From CAG-611 sp964487215 (lineage in GTDB: Bacteria > Bacillota_I > Bacilli_A > RF39 > UBA660), in contig CAZAPU010000013.1 in NCBI GenBank assembly GCA_964487215.1, positions 1 to 17,123 of the forward strand: a stretch of 17,123 nucleotides of DNA. Reading direction: 5' to 3'. A program made the translations under genes and the position numbers. Positions 1 to 7,929 of the stretch are shown here, in pieces. Positions within the stretch are counted from its first letter, which is position 1, and each line of letters opens with the position of its first letter. The notes under the pieces are model-generated. The model saw only the letters and a list, made by a program, of their open reading frames with translations, was not told the DNA's origin and did no database searches.

Positions 1-344
1 TGAAAAATCCTGATATAAATTATTTAGAAGAAAAAGATCCACAGTTATCAGTAATTGCATTAAAAGAAATGGGTAAATTATGGGCTAATGGAGATAATTT
101 GAAAAATCCTTTAATAAGCCCTTTATATGGAGATGTTTCTGTCTTAAAAAATATTACATTATTTGTAGGAACACATGAAATATTGTTGCCAGATTGTCGT
201 TTGTTTAAAAACAAATGTAAAAGAAATAAAATAAATATAAATTACTATGAATATAAAAAAATGAATCATGTTTTCTTATTGCAACCTATACCAGAAGCCA
301 AAAAAGCATTTGAAGAGATAATAACAATAATAAATAAAAATTAA
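1..344 (+). CDS. Alpha/beta-hydrolase esterase/lipase, C-terminal part (5' end outside window)
   Basis: The reading frame is open from base 3 (and from the window edge) to the TAA at 342-344, so about 113 C-terminal residues are visible and the start lies upstream. The visible part resembles the end of the hormone-sensitive-lipase-like branch of alpha/beta hydrolases (Abhydrolase_3). It has an NPLISPLYGD segment, then a strand followed by GTHEILLPD, where the last Asp would be the catalytic acid. MNHVF follows, whose His would complete the catalytic triad, and then a final helix with LQPIPEAKKAFEEI. The nucleophile Ser and the oxyanion HGGG motif must lie upstream and cannot be checked. The likely role is hydrolysis of short-chain carboxyl esters in the cytoplasm; the substrate is unknown. 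The family call is fairly sure and the function is generic. Confidence 0.75.
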   Translation, partial: KNPDINYLEEKDPQLSVIALKEMGKLWANGDNLKNPLISPLYGDVSVLKNITLFVGTHEILLPDCRLFKNKCKRNKININYYEYKKMNHVFLLQPIPEAKKAFEEIITIINKN

Positions 345-371
345 AAGTGCTTGAATAATAGTACTTTTTTT
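343..371 (+). terminator. Rho-independent terminator after the esterase
   Basis: The arms 343-351 (aaaagtgct) and 360-368 (agtactttt) pair over 9 bp with one G-U. The loop is 352-359 and a T run follows to 371. The hairpin starts at the esterase stop codon. Confidence 0.8.
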
Positions 372-379
372 GATATATT
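351..379 (+). promoter_or_regulatory. SigA-type promoter for the glycine-rich surface protein, overlapping the terminator
   Basis: The -35 is ttgaat (351-356) and the -10 is tatatt (374-379), with a 17-base spacer. A TG dinucleotide at 371-372 makes it an extended -10. The predicted start is near 386, leaving a leader of about 17 bases with RBS aaggtgat before the ATG at 403. The -35 sits mostly in the loop of the esterase terminator. Confidence 0.55.
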
Positions 380-402
380 AAGAATGAAAATAAGGTGATC
401 TG

Positions 403-3276
403 ATGAAGCAAATTGATAATAAAAATAAATTAAAATTAGCTGTTTTAACTATATTAGGTCTTCTACTAATAATTGTTGGGGTTACATATGCAATTTATGA
501 AGCAAGTAATGGTGGTTTAAAAGAATTAATAATGACTGCAATAAAACCGGCATCGCAAATAAGTGTAAGTTATACAGAAAGTAATATAATAAATTTAACA
601 AATACATATCCAATGTCAGATAGTGATGGGATATCACAAACAGGTACAAATTCTGTTATGTCATTTACAATATCTGCATCAGGTCAAACCAATTATGCTA
701 TTGCTTTAGATTCAATAGATGAAGATACTACTTTAACAGAAGAATTCGTAAAAATATATTTATTAAAAGGTAATACAGTAGTAAGTACATTTACATCAGG
801 AGAAGGAAAATTAATAAGTGATTTAAAACCATATGCTATAACAAATGAGATAAATAATTATGCATTATATACAGATAATTTTTCATCACAAGGAAGCCAA
901 GAATATACAATAAAAGCATGGATTGATGAAAGCTATAATTTAGCACAAACTGATGTAAGTAGTGGAAATACACATGGAGTAGAAACCGTAAGTGAAGTGT
1001 TTAAATTTAAAGTTAAAGTAATAGCTGCTGATTATCAAATGGCAATAGGAATTTCAGAACCAACTATAGAAAATATTGAGATAAAAAAAATTACTGAAAC
1101 AGCAATGAATCCTACAAATAACAATATTAAAAGATTAAGTAATAATGAATATGCCGTTGCAACAGCGACAAATTTTCAAGATAGTATAATAGATGCTGGT
1201 GACAAATTAGAAATAAAACTGATTTATAGTGAAAATATTCAAGGAACGGCACCAACATTGAATTTAACATTTGGTGGAATAGAATCAATAAATACACCAA
1301 CAGCAGGAGTTGTACATGAAAATACAATAACATATGAATATACAACCGCCACTACTGATTATGGTGCACTTGATATAAACTTAAGTGGTGGTACTATTGC
1401 AAATTTAAGTCAAATTTCTTCATTAAATGTTATATCAACAGCGGTTGGCAATTTAATTAGGGATTATGCAATTATTGATAGAATACAAACTTTTGATTAT
1501 TCGGGAAATTACAAAAAATTTACAGTTCAAAAAGATGGATATTATGAAATTGAATTATGGGGTGCTCAAGGTGGAACTATTGTCAATAGTTCAGCTGGAG
1601 GAAAAGGTGCATATACAGTCGGAACATTATATATGCATAAAGATGAAGTGTATTATATATATGTAGGGCAAATGCAAAATACATATAACACTGAATCTTT
1701 TAATGGTGGTCTTGCTTCTGGTGGTGGAGCAACTGATATAAGATGCTTTTTAAACGAAAATGGTAAATGTGTAACTAATACAAATAATTTAAATTGGAGT
1801 GATGATTTGGGTTTAAATTCCAGAATAATGGTAGCTGGAGGAGGAGCATATAATGGACAGGGAATATCATCAATTGGTTATGGTGGAAGTTTAACCGGTT
1901 CATCTGGAACAACCGGAACGGGTGGAACTCAAGTTGGTGGCGGTACTAATTCTTCAGCTCCTTCAACAAATGCATCTTTTGGTAAAGGCGGAACTGGTTA
2001 TGGAGGTGGTGGAGGCTATTATGGTGGAGCAGGTGCAGTAAATTCCACTGGTGGAGGAGGTTCATCTTTTATAAGTGGTTATAAAGGCTGTGTAGCTATT
2101 GAAAAACAAATAACTGCAGGAGGAACAAGAACACCTAAGACAATTAATGGAACACAGTGTACAGCAACAATTGCAGCAAATAATATTAATTGTTCCTATC
2201 ACTACAGTGATAAGATATTTTCTGATACTGATATGAAATCCGGAGCTGAAGCAATGCCAACACATGAGGGAACAAATGGAATGATTGGTAATAGCGGTAA
2301 TGGTTTTGCAAAAATAACATGGATTGAAAAAGTACCAACAGGGGAATTTAATTATAAAGTTAAAGGACAATCTTACACTATTCCAAAAACTGGGTATTAT
2401 AGATTAGAAGTTTGGGGTGCAGAAGGTGGTACATCAAACTATAATGGTATAATTAATTCAGGCGGAAAAGGTGGATATTCAACAGGATTATATCATTTTA
2501 ATAGTGATGATATAGTTTATGTTTATGTTGGTGGAAAAGGAAGTGACTCCTTTGCTAATGATAGTATTGGCTCAATAACAGCAAATGGTTTAGGCTATAA
2601 TGGTGGTACTGGAGCAAATTATGTAGTAACTAATAGTGCATACGGTGGAGGCGGAGGAGGCACAGATATAAGATGCTTTTCTAACGGAAGCGGTGGATGC
2701 ACAAGTAATTCAAATGATTTAGATTGGAATTCTACCATAGGTTTAAACTCTAGAATTATTGTTGCCGGTGGAGGCGGAGGAGGTTCCTCACATATGAGTA
2801 CCCCTCATTATTCTGGAAGTGGTGGTTCCGGCGGAGGATATAAAGGTGTAAATGGAATAACTTCAAACAGTCAATATGGTGCAACAGGAACTGGAGGTAC
2901 ACAATCAGCAGCTGGAATTTGTACAGCCTCAAACTATGGTTGTCGAGATGAAAACCAAGGATCTTTTGGATATGGAGGTGGAATCAATATAAATTTAACT
3001 ATCGATGTAATAGGCGGCGGAGGTGGAGGCTATTATGGTGGTAGTTATGGTTATTATGCTCCTGGATCTGGTGGTTCAGGTTATATAGGAAATCAAAATT
3101 TAACAAATAAACATATGTATACATATTGTAGTAATTCATGTGATCAATATAAATCAGTAGCTGAAAACACTTATACAGATACAACAACAAATGTTTCTGC
3201 AACAGCAACAAGTGATTATGCTAAAAGTGGTAATGGTTTTGCAAAAATAACATGGTATGGTACAACTTTAAATTAG
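403..3276 (+). CDS. Membrane-anchored surface protein with two ALK/LTK-like glycine-rich domains
   Basis: This is a 957-residue exported protein. Residues 1-9 are polar and basic, and residues 10-31 form one hydrophobic segment ending GVTYA, which is either an N-terminal anchor or a signal peptide. Residues 40-210 are a Thr/Ser/Asn-rich beta region resembling the N-terminal domains of TasA-like surface proteins. Residues 213-350 look like an Ig-like or invasin-type beta domain. Two related glycine-rich domains follow, about 360-643 and 645-957. Each has a start like GYYEIELWGAQGG / GYYRLEVWGAEGG, then GGKG, a YVG strand, GGG.TDIRCF, LNSRI(M/I)VAGGG, GGGGGYYGG and an end NGFAKITW. This is the pattern of the Gly_rich family (PF12810, ALK/LTK glycine-rich domain). 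Cys residues occur at 448, 456, 563, 586, 597, 758, 766, 840, 847, 909 and 913. There is no LPXTG sorting signal. It lies alone between two terminators. Adhesion or matrix function is inferred. Confidence 0.8.
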   Translation: MKQIDNKNKLKLAVLTILGLLLIIVGVTYAIYEASNGGLKELIMTAIKPASQISVSYTESNIINLTNTYPMSDSDGISQTGTNSVMSFTISASGQTNYAIALDSIDEDTTLTEEFVKIYLLKGNTVVSTFTSGEGKLISDLKPYAITNEINNYALYTDNFSSQGSQEYTIKAWIDESYNLAQTDVSSGNTHGVETVSEVFKFKVKVIAADYQMAIGISEPTIENIEIKKITETAMNPTNNNIKRLSNNEYAVATATNFQDSIIDAGDKLEIKLIYSENIQGTAPTLNLTFGGIESINTPTAGVVHENTITYEYTTATTDYGALDINLSGGTIANLSQISSLNVISTAVGNLIRDYAIIDRIQTFDYSGNYKKFTVQKDGYYEIELWGAQGGTIVNSSAGGKGAYTVGTLYMHKDEVYYIYVGQMQNTYNTESFNGGLASGGGATDIRCFLNENGKCVTNTNNLNWSDDLGLNSRIMVAGGGAYNGQGISSIGYGGSLTGSSGTTGTGGTQVGGGTNSSAPSTNASFGKGGTGYGGGGGYYGGAGAVNSTGGGGSSFISGYKGCVAIEKQITAGGTRTPKTINGTQCTATIAANNINCSYHYSDKIFSDTDMKSGAEAMPTHEGTNGMIGNSGNGFAKITWIEKVPTGEFNYKVKGQSYTIPKTGYYRLEVWGAEGGTSNYNGIINSGGKGGYSTGLYHFNSDDIVYVYVGGKGSDSFANDSIGSITANGLGYNGGTGANYVVTNSAYGGGGGGTDIRCFSNGSGGCTSNSNDLDWNSTIGLNSRIIVAGGGGGGSSHMSTPHYSGSGGSGGGYKGVNGITSNSQYGATGTGGTQSAAGICTASNYGCRDENQGSFGYGGGININLTIDVIGGGGGGYYGGSYGYYAPGSGGSGYIGNQNLTNKHMYTYCSNSCDQYKSVAENTYTDTTTNVSATATSDYAKSGNGFAKITWYGTTLN

Positions 3277-3282
3277 ATAAAT

Positions 3283-3307
3283 AAAGAAGTTCTTTGGAAC
3301 TTTTTTA
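3283..3307 (+). terminator. Rho-independent terminator after the surface protein
   Basis: The arms are 3283-3292 (aaagaagttc) and gaactttttt from 3297, closing on a tttg loop at 3293-3296, with a T-rich tail. It lies 7 bases past the stop codon. Confidence 0.75.
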
Positions 3308-3362
3308 TTTTTACATTTTTTAAGGTAAAAAAACACAAATTAATAATAATATAAATAGTTTG

Positions 3363-3392
3363 TTGAAAAATTTAGAAATTACATGTTATAAT
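3363..3392 (+). promoter_or_regulatory. SigA-type promoter for prfB
   Basis: The -35 is ttgaaa (3363-3368) and the -10 is tataat (3387-3392), with an 18-base spacer. A TG at 3384-3385 gives an extended -10. The predicted start is near 3399. The RBS cggaggt (3406-3412) precedes the ATG at 3417. Confidence 0.7.
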
Positions 3393-3416
3393 TACATTAA
3401 ATATACGGAGGTTTAT

Positions 3417-4512
3417 ATGGATATTAAAGATATAAAAAAACTTTATATTGAAGCTAAAGATAAATTAACGGATTTATGGAGGTTTCTTTGACCTAGATAC
3501 TAAAGAAAAAAAAGCAAAAGAATTAGAAAAAGAACTAAATGAGGAAAATATTTGGAACGATAGAGAATATGCCAACAGATTAATAATCGAAATAAATGAT
3601 CTAAAGAAAAATACAGTTTCAATAAGTGAATTATTAACAATTGTAAATAATAATTTAGAGACGATAGAACTTCTAGAAGAAGAAATGGATAATGATTTAT
3701 TAAATTTAATGTCCGATGAAATTATTGATATAAACAAAAAGATAGATACTTTAGAAATAGAACTTCTATTAAACGGTCAATATGACAAAAGTAATTGTAT
3801 TTTTGAAATACATTCAGGAGCAGGTGGAACAGAAGCTTGTGATTGGGCAAGTATGTTATTTAGAATGTATACTAGATATTTTGAAAAAAAAGAATATAAG
3901 TATTCTATATTAGAATATACAGCAGGTGATACTGTTGGAATCAAGAGTGTTTCTATTTTTGTTGAAGGTTTAAATGCATATGGATATTTAAAATGTGAAA
4001 AAGGAGTACATAGATTAATAAGATTATCTCCCTTTGATGCAAATCATAAAAGACATACATCATTTGCAGCAGTTTTGGTAACTCCAGAATTAACTGAGAT
4101 TAATGATATAGAAATTAAACCAGAAGAATTAAAAATAGATGTTTATCATTCAGGTGGAGCTGGAGGTCAAAGTGTTAATACTACTGATTCAGCTGTTAGA
4201 ATAACTCATTTACCAACTAGTATTGTTGTTACTTGTCAAAATGAGAGAAGCCAATTGCAAAATAAGGAAAAGGCACTTGAAATACTAAAAAGTAAATTAA
4301 AAATGATAGAAATAGAAAGAAAAGAAGCAGAACTAAATGGTTTAAAAGGTGATAATAAACATATTGAATTTGGTTCACAAATAAGAAGTTATGTTATGCA
4401 TCCCTATTCAATGGTTAAAGATCATCGTACAGATATAGAAACAAGTAATGTTGATAAAGTTTTAGACGGTGATTTAGATATATTTATAGAAGGATATTTA
4501 AAAAGGAGTTAA
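3417..4512 (+). CDS. prfB: Peptide chain release factor 2, with programmed +1 frameshift
   Basis: RF2 recognises UAA and UGA in the ribosomal A site and triggers peptide release. The gene is split. Frame 0 runs from the ATG at 3417 for 24 codons and stops at TGA 3489-3491. Skipping T3489 moves reading to GAC at 3490 and gives 364 residues in total, close to the usual 365 or so for the family. The shift site is a Shine-Dalgarno-like ggaggt (3478-3483), then tt, then CTT TGA C, the classic prfB arrangement. The joined protein begins MDIKDIKKLYIEAKDK and continues DLDTKEKKAKELEK without loss of homology. Further on it has the RF2 anticodon tripeptide SPF (in RLSPFDANHKRH) and the catalytic GGQ (in SGGAGGQSVNTTDSAVRI). 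Expression is therefore self-regulated by RF2 level. The RBS aaggag of the next gene lies within the last codons of prfB, so the two are probably co-transcribed. Confidence 0.96.
3478..3492 (+). promoter_or_regulatory. prfB programmed +1 frameshift signal
   Basis: The internal Shine-Dalgarno-like ggaggt (3478-3483), a two-base spacer, the slippery CTT (3486-3488) and the in-frame TGA (3489-3491) followed by C match the conserved RF2 autoregulation signal. Low RF2 lets the ribosome pause at UGA and slip by +1 to read GAC. Confidence 0.95.
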
Positions 4513-4515
4513 TAT

Positions 4516-5367
4516 ATGAGAAAAGAAGAAAAGAAAAAAATTACTAAAAAAGATTTATTTAGGTATCTTGAATTATTAATTGGACTATTTATTATAGCTA
4601 TATCATTCAATCTATTTATATTGCCAAATGATATAGTATTTGGAGGAGTATCTGGATTAAGTATTATATTTAAAAATTTAATAGATCCATCTTTATTTAT
4701 TTTTATTTCTTCTCTTGTTTGTTTAATTTTATCTTTAATGTTCCTTGGTAAAGAGAAGACAGCTTATTCTATAGTAGGATCATTACTTTTTCCTATTCTT
4801 ATAAAATTAACTGCTAATGTTGGAAATCTTATTGTAATTGATGTAAATGATCAATTATTATTAGCATTATTTGGTGGAGTTACATACGGTCTCGGGGCAG
4901 GTCTAGTATTTAAAGCAGGATTTACAACAGGTGGTACAGATATTATTAATCAAATTGTAAGCAAATACGGTAAGGTATCAATAGGAACTGCAATGTTAAT
5001 AATTGATGGAATGATTGTATTATCAGGAGCTTTTGTATTTGGATGGACAAAATTTATGTATGCAATCATAGTTTTATATATAATTAGTATTTTAACTGAT
5101 AAAGTATTGTTAGGTATTTCCAATTCAAAAGCATTTTATATTATTACTACAAAAGAAAAAGAAATATCTAAATTTGTTATAGATGAATTAGGACACAGCA
5201 TTACAATGTTTGATGCTAAAGGTGGATTTACAAACAAAAAAAATGTTGTATTATTTACGGTAATACCAACGAAAGAATACTATAAATTTAAAGAAGGAAT
5301 TCATATGATAGATGAGGATGCATTCTTTACAGTTGTAGATTCTTATGAAGTATTAGGTGGAGAATAA
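4516..5367 (+). CDS. YitT family membrane protein (first of a tandem pair)
   Basis: This 283-residue protein has a basic N terminus, five predicted membrane segments (about 18-38, 58-77, 83-100, 112-133 and 155-195) and a soluble C-terminal domain of about 75 residues. The pattern is that of YitT/DUF161 (PF02588) followed by DUF2179 (PF10035). Landmarks are FNLFILPNDIVFGGVSGLS in the first helix-loop, KAGFTTGGTDIINQIVSK after helix 4, and the C-terminal ITMFDAKGGFTNKKN and VIPTKEYYKFKEGI. The biochemical role of this family is not established. It starts 3 bases after prfB, with RBS aaggag (4503-4508) inside prfB, and its stop overlaps the next start (TAATG). Confidence 0.88.
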   Translation: MRKEEKKKITKKDLFRYLELLIGLFIIAISFNLFILPNDIVFGGVSGLSIIFKNLIDPSLFIFISSLVCLILSLMFLGKEKTAYSIVGSLLFPILIKLTANVGNLIVIDVNDQLLLALFGGVTYGLGAGLVFKAGFTTGGTDIINQIVSKYGKVSIGTAMLIIDGMIVLSGAFVFGWTKFMYAIIVLYIISILTDKVLLGISNSKAFYIITTKEKEISKFVIDELGHSITMFDAKGGFTNKKNVVLFTVIPTKEYYKFKEGIHMIDEDAFFTVVDSYEVLGGE

Positions 5368-6305
5368 TGAATGAACTGCATGATAAAATATTAGAAAAAG
5401 TTACTAATAAGGATTATATAAAAAAATATGCAATATTAGCAGTTGCCTTATTTATTTCAGCAATAAATTATAATTTATTTATATTACCTTGTAAATTTGT
5501 AACAGGAGGAGCATCTGGAGTAGCGACCATTACAAAATATGTATTTAGTATTGATCCATCATTAATGACATTTTTATTATCATTTATAGTATTAATATTT
5601 TGTTACATATTTCTTGGCAAAGAAGATACCACTGCCGCAGGTTTTACAACAATAGTCTATCCTTTATTTATTAAAGCAACTGAAGATATTCAATATTTAT
5701 TTATAATAGATAATGAATCAAAACTATTAATGGCTATAGTAGCAGGTATTATTAGTGGAATAACTATAGGATTAATTTATAAAATAGGTTTGAATAATGG
5801 TGGATTTGGTGCTATATCAAAGATAATTAGTAAAGCAATTAAACAATCTGTTTCTAAAATAAATTTCATTGTAAATATGACAATTGTAATAATAGGTGGA
5901 TATTATTTTGGAATAAATATGATTCTTTATGCCGGAATAGTTTTATATATTAGTAGTATAGTTAGTGAAAGAATATTACTTGGTAATTCTACTAATAAAA
6001 TGTTTTATATAATAAGCGATAAATATAGAATAATAGCTGAATATTTAATGGATGAATTAAAGCATGATGTTACACTTTTTAAAGTTAAGGGTAAATTTAC
6101 ATTAATAAATAAAAAGGCTATAATGACAATCATTCCTACTAGGGAATACTTCAGTGTAAAAGAAAAAATAAAAGAAATAGATAAAAAAGCCTTTGTTATC
6201 ATTACAGATAATTATGAAGTTAAAGGACAAGATATTAAAATAAATAGTGTTAATTTACGAAAAAAAAGTTTAATTTCTAGAGTTTTTTCCGATAAAATAG
6301 TATAA
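5367..6305 (+). CDS. YitT family membrane protein (second of a tandem pair)
   Basis: This 312-residue paralogue of the upstream gene has the same architecture of five membrane segments plus a DUF2179-type tail. Shared landmarks are NYNLFILPCKFVTGGASGVA, a FLGKE loop, ERILLGNSTNKMFYII, and ITLFKVKGKF-like and IPTREYFSVKEKI tail strands. It has clearly diverged: the conserved GGTDIIN motif of the first copy is NGGFGAISK here. It also has an extra basic C-terminal tail of about 24 residues (DIKINSVNLRKKSLI onward). The start ATG shares one base with the previous TAA, which implies translational coupling. A TATAAT at 6301-6306 overlaps its stop codon and may belong to a weak promoter for ftsE. 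Function unknown. Confidence 0.85.
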   Translation: MNELHDKILEKVTNKDYIKKYAILAVALFISAINYNLFILPCKFVTGGASGVATITKYVFSIDPSLMTFLLSFIVLIFCYIFLGKEDTTAAGFTTIVYPLFIKATEDIQYLFIIDNESKLLMAIVAGIISGITIGLIYKIGLNNGGFGAISKIISKAIKQSVSKINFIVNMTIVIIGGYYFGINMILYAGIVLYISSIVSERILLGNSTNKMFYIISDKYRIIAEYLMDELKHDVTLFKVKGKFTLINKKAIMTIIPTREYFSVKEKIKEIDKKAFVIITDNYEVKGQDIKINSVNLRKKSLISRVFSDKIV

Positions 6306-6341
6306 TTAAATGTGAATCAATTATAGAAAGTGGTGTGTATT

Positions 6342-7040
6342 ATGGAATTAATTACGATGAAAAATGTTTTTAAAACCTATCCAAATGGAGTAGGAGCAAT
6401 ATACGATTTAGATCTTAATATTAATAAAGGAGAATTTGTTTTTATTGTTGGTGGATCAGGTAGTGGAAAATCAACTTTAATAAAGATGCTTTATCGTGAG
6501 GAAAAGCCTACTAGAGGAGAAATAATAGTAGGTGGAGTAAATGTTGCAAAACTTAGAAATTCAAAAGTATATAAACTTAGAAGAAAGATTGGTGTTGTTT
6601 TTCAAGATTATAAATTGTTGCCAAAATTAACTGTTTATGAAAATGTTGCATTTGCCCTTGAAGTTACTGGAGCAGATAAACAGGAAATAAGAGAAAAAGT
6701 AATAGATGTATTAGATAAAGTTGGTTTAAAAGATAAAGTAAAAACTTATCCTGATAAATTATCTGGTGGAGAACAACAAAGAGTTGCCATAGCAAGAGCT
6801 ATTGTAAATAGACCAAAATTATTAATTTGTGATGAACCTACAGGTAATCTTGATCCAGAAATAAGTATGGAAATAATGAATATTCTTGAAAAAATAAATA
6901 AAGAACTAGAAACTACTATTTTAATGGTTACTCACGATATAAACATTGTAAAGAAAATGAAAAAAAGAGTAATTGCATTAAAAGATGGTAGATTAGTAAA
7001 AGATTATAAGGAAGGAACATATAAACATGAAGAGCTTTAG
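6342..7040 (+). CDS. ftsE: Cell-division ABC transporter ATP-binding protein FtsE
   Basis: FtsE is the ATPase of the FtsEX complex. It does not transport; instead it transmits ATP-driven movement through FtsX to a cell-wall hydrolase outside the membrane. The 232 residues hold a complete nucleotide-binding domain: Walker A GGSGSGKST, Q-loop VVFQDYKLLPKLTVYENV, signature LSGGEQQRVAIARA, Walker B LLICDEPTGNLD and switch His in MVTHD. The DYKLLP after the Q-loop is typical of FtsE. I chose ATG 6342 (MELITMKNVFK) because homologues start there. An in-frame GTG at 6330 would add four residues but would consume the likely RBS, aaagtggtg. The gene overlaps ftsX by 14 bases. A candidate -10 (tataat 6301-6306) lacks a good -35, so read-through from prfB-yitT is also plausible. 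Confidence 0.93.
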   Translation: MELITMKNVFKTYPNGVGAIYDLDLNINKGEFVFIVGGSGSGKSTLIKMLYREEKPTRGEIIVGGVNVAKLRNSKVYKLRRKIGVVFQDYKLLPKLTVYENVAFALEVTGADKQEIREKVIDVLDKVGLKDKVKTYPDKLSGGEQQRVAIARAIVNRPKLLICDEPTGNLDPEISMEIMNILEKINKELETTILMVTHDINIVKKMKKRVIALKDGRLVKDYKEGTYKHEEL

Positions 7041-7929
7041 AATGTTTTTTAGAAGTATTAGAGATGCTTTTAAAAGTGTAATTAGAAATTTTAGTTTATC
7101 TCTAGCATCAGTTGCATGTATTACTATTACCTTAGTTATTATATCTTCTGCACTTATTATTTCAGAGAATGTTAGAAATTTTACTAATTTAATTAAAAAA
7201 GATGTTACAATAGTTGCATTCTTAGATAGTGATGTTACTACCGAAGAAAGAAAAACCTTTGAAGAAGAAATTGCTAAATTAGATAATATTGATACATATG
7301 AATACAAATCAAAAGCTGAAGTAAAACAAGATATGTCAGTTGATTATAAAGAATTAAGCGATGTATTAAATGATTGGAAAGAAGAAGAAAATCCATTAAA
7401 AGATACTTATACAATAAAAGTTAAAGATGTAGAAGCAATAAAAAACACTGCTAATTCTATTGAAAAAATAAATAAAGTTAGTACTGTTCAATATGGAGAA
7501 GGTTTAGTAGAAAAGCTAGTTGAAGTATTTGATGCAGTAGAAAAAGTTACAGTTATAGCGGCACTAGCATTAATAATAGTTACAATTTTCTTAATTATTA
7601 ATACAATTAAATTAACTATTTTCTCAAGACAAACAGAAATTGGAATTATGAGATTAGTTGGTGCTAGTAATATGAGAATAAGGCTTCCTTTTGTTGTAGA
7701 AGGAATAGTTTTAGGTATGATTGGTTCTGTTATTCCAATAATTATAACAGTTTATGGTTATACATCATTATATAATTCATTTGGAGGAATATTATTCTCT
7801 TCATTAATAAAACTTGTTACACCAACACCATTTGTAATAGAAGTTGCAGCAGTAATTTTAGGTGTAGGAATGTTAGTAGGAATGTTGGGAAGTGCAAGAG
7901 CAGTAAGGAGGTATATAAACAAGCAATGA
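7027..7929 (+). CDS. ftsX: Cell-division membrane protein FtsX
   Basis: FtsX is the permease-like partner of FtsE; its extracellular loop engages a peptidoglycan hydrolase or its activator. The 300 residues have four membrane segments (about 22-45, 178-199, 226-252 and 270-292). A large extracytoplasmic domain lies between the first two, and the FtsX-type TIKLTIFSRQTEIGIMRLVGAS follows helix 2. The N terminus, FFRSIRDAFKSVIRN, is the usual cytoplasmic helix. The ATG at 7027 lies inside the end of ftsE, with aaggaagg about 10 bases upstream. A second in-frame ATG at 7042 would remove only five residues. The stop overlaps the next start by 4 bases (ATGA). Confidence 0.92.
   Translation: MKSFRMFFRSIRDAFKSVIRNFSLSLASVACITITLVIISSALIISENVRNFTNLIKKDVTIVAFLDSDVTTEERKTFEEEIAKLDNIDTYEYKSKAEVKQDMSVDYKELSDVLNDWKEEENPLKDTYTIKVKDVEAIKNTANSIEKINKVSTVQYGEGLVEKLVEVFDAVEKVTVIAALALIIVTIFLIINTIKLTIFSRQTEIGIMRLVGASNMRIRLPFVVEGIVLGMIGSVIPIIITVYGYTSLYNSFGGILFSSLIKLVTPTPFVIEVAAVILGVGMLVGMLGSARAVRRYINKQ

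Noticed and set aside
2062..2370. Minus-strand ORF opposite the glycine-rich protein
   Set aside because: It is a shadow of the GGN-rich coding frame with no RBS; the plus-strand protein has clear domain structure.
1681..3240. DNA repeat array (glycine codon repeats)
   Set aside because: The GGN-rich tracts are irregular and follow the protein domain pattern; they are not tandem DNA repeats or a CRISPR array.
3417..3491. A 24-codon small ORF, or a UGA-to-Trp reading, at the start of prfB
   Set aside because: The TGA sits in the classic RF2 frameshift signal, and the +1 frame continues RF2 homology at once.
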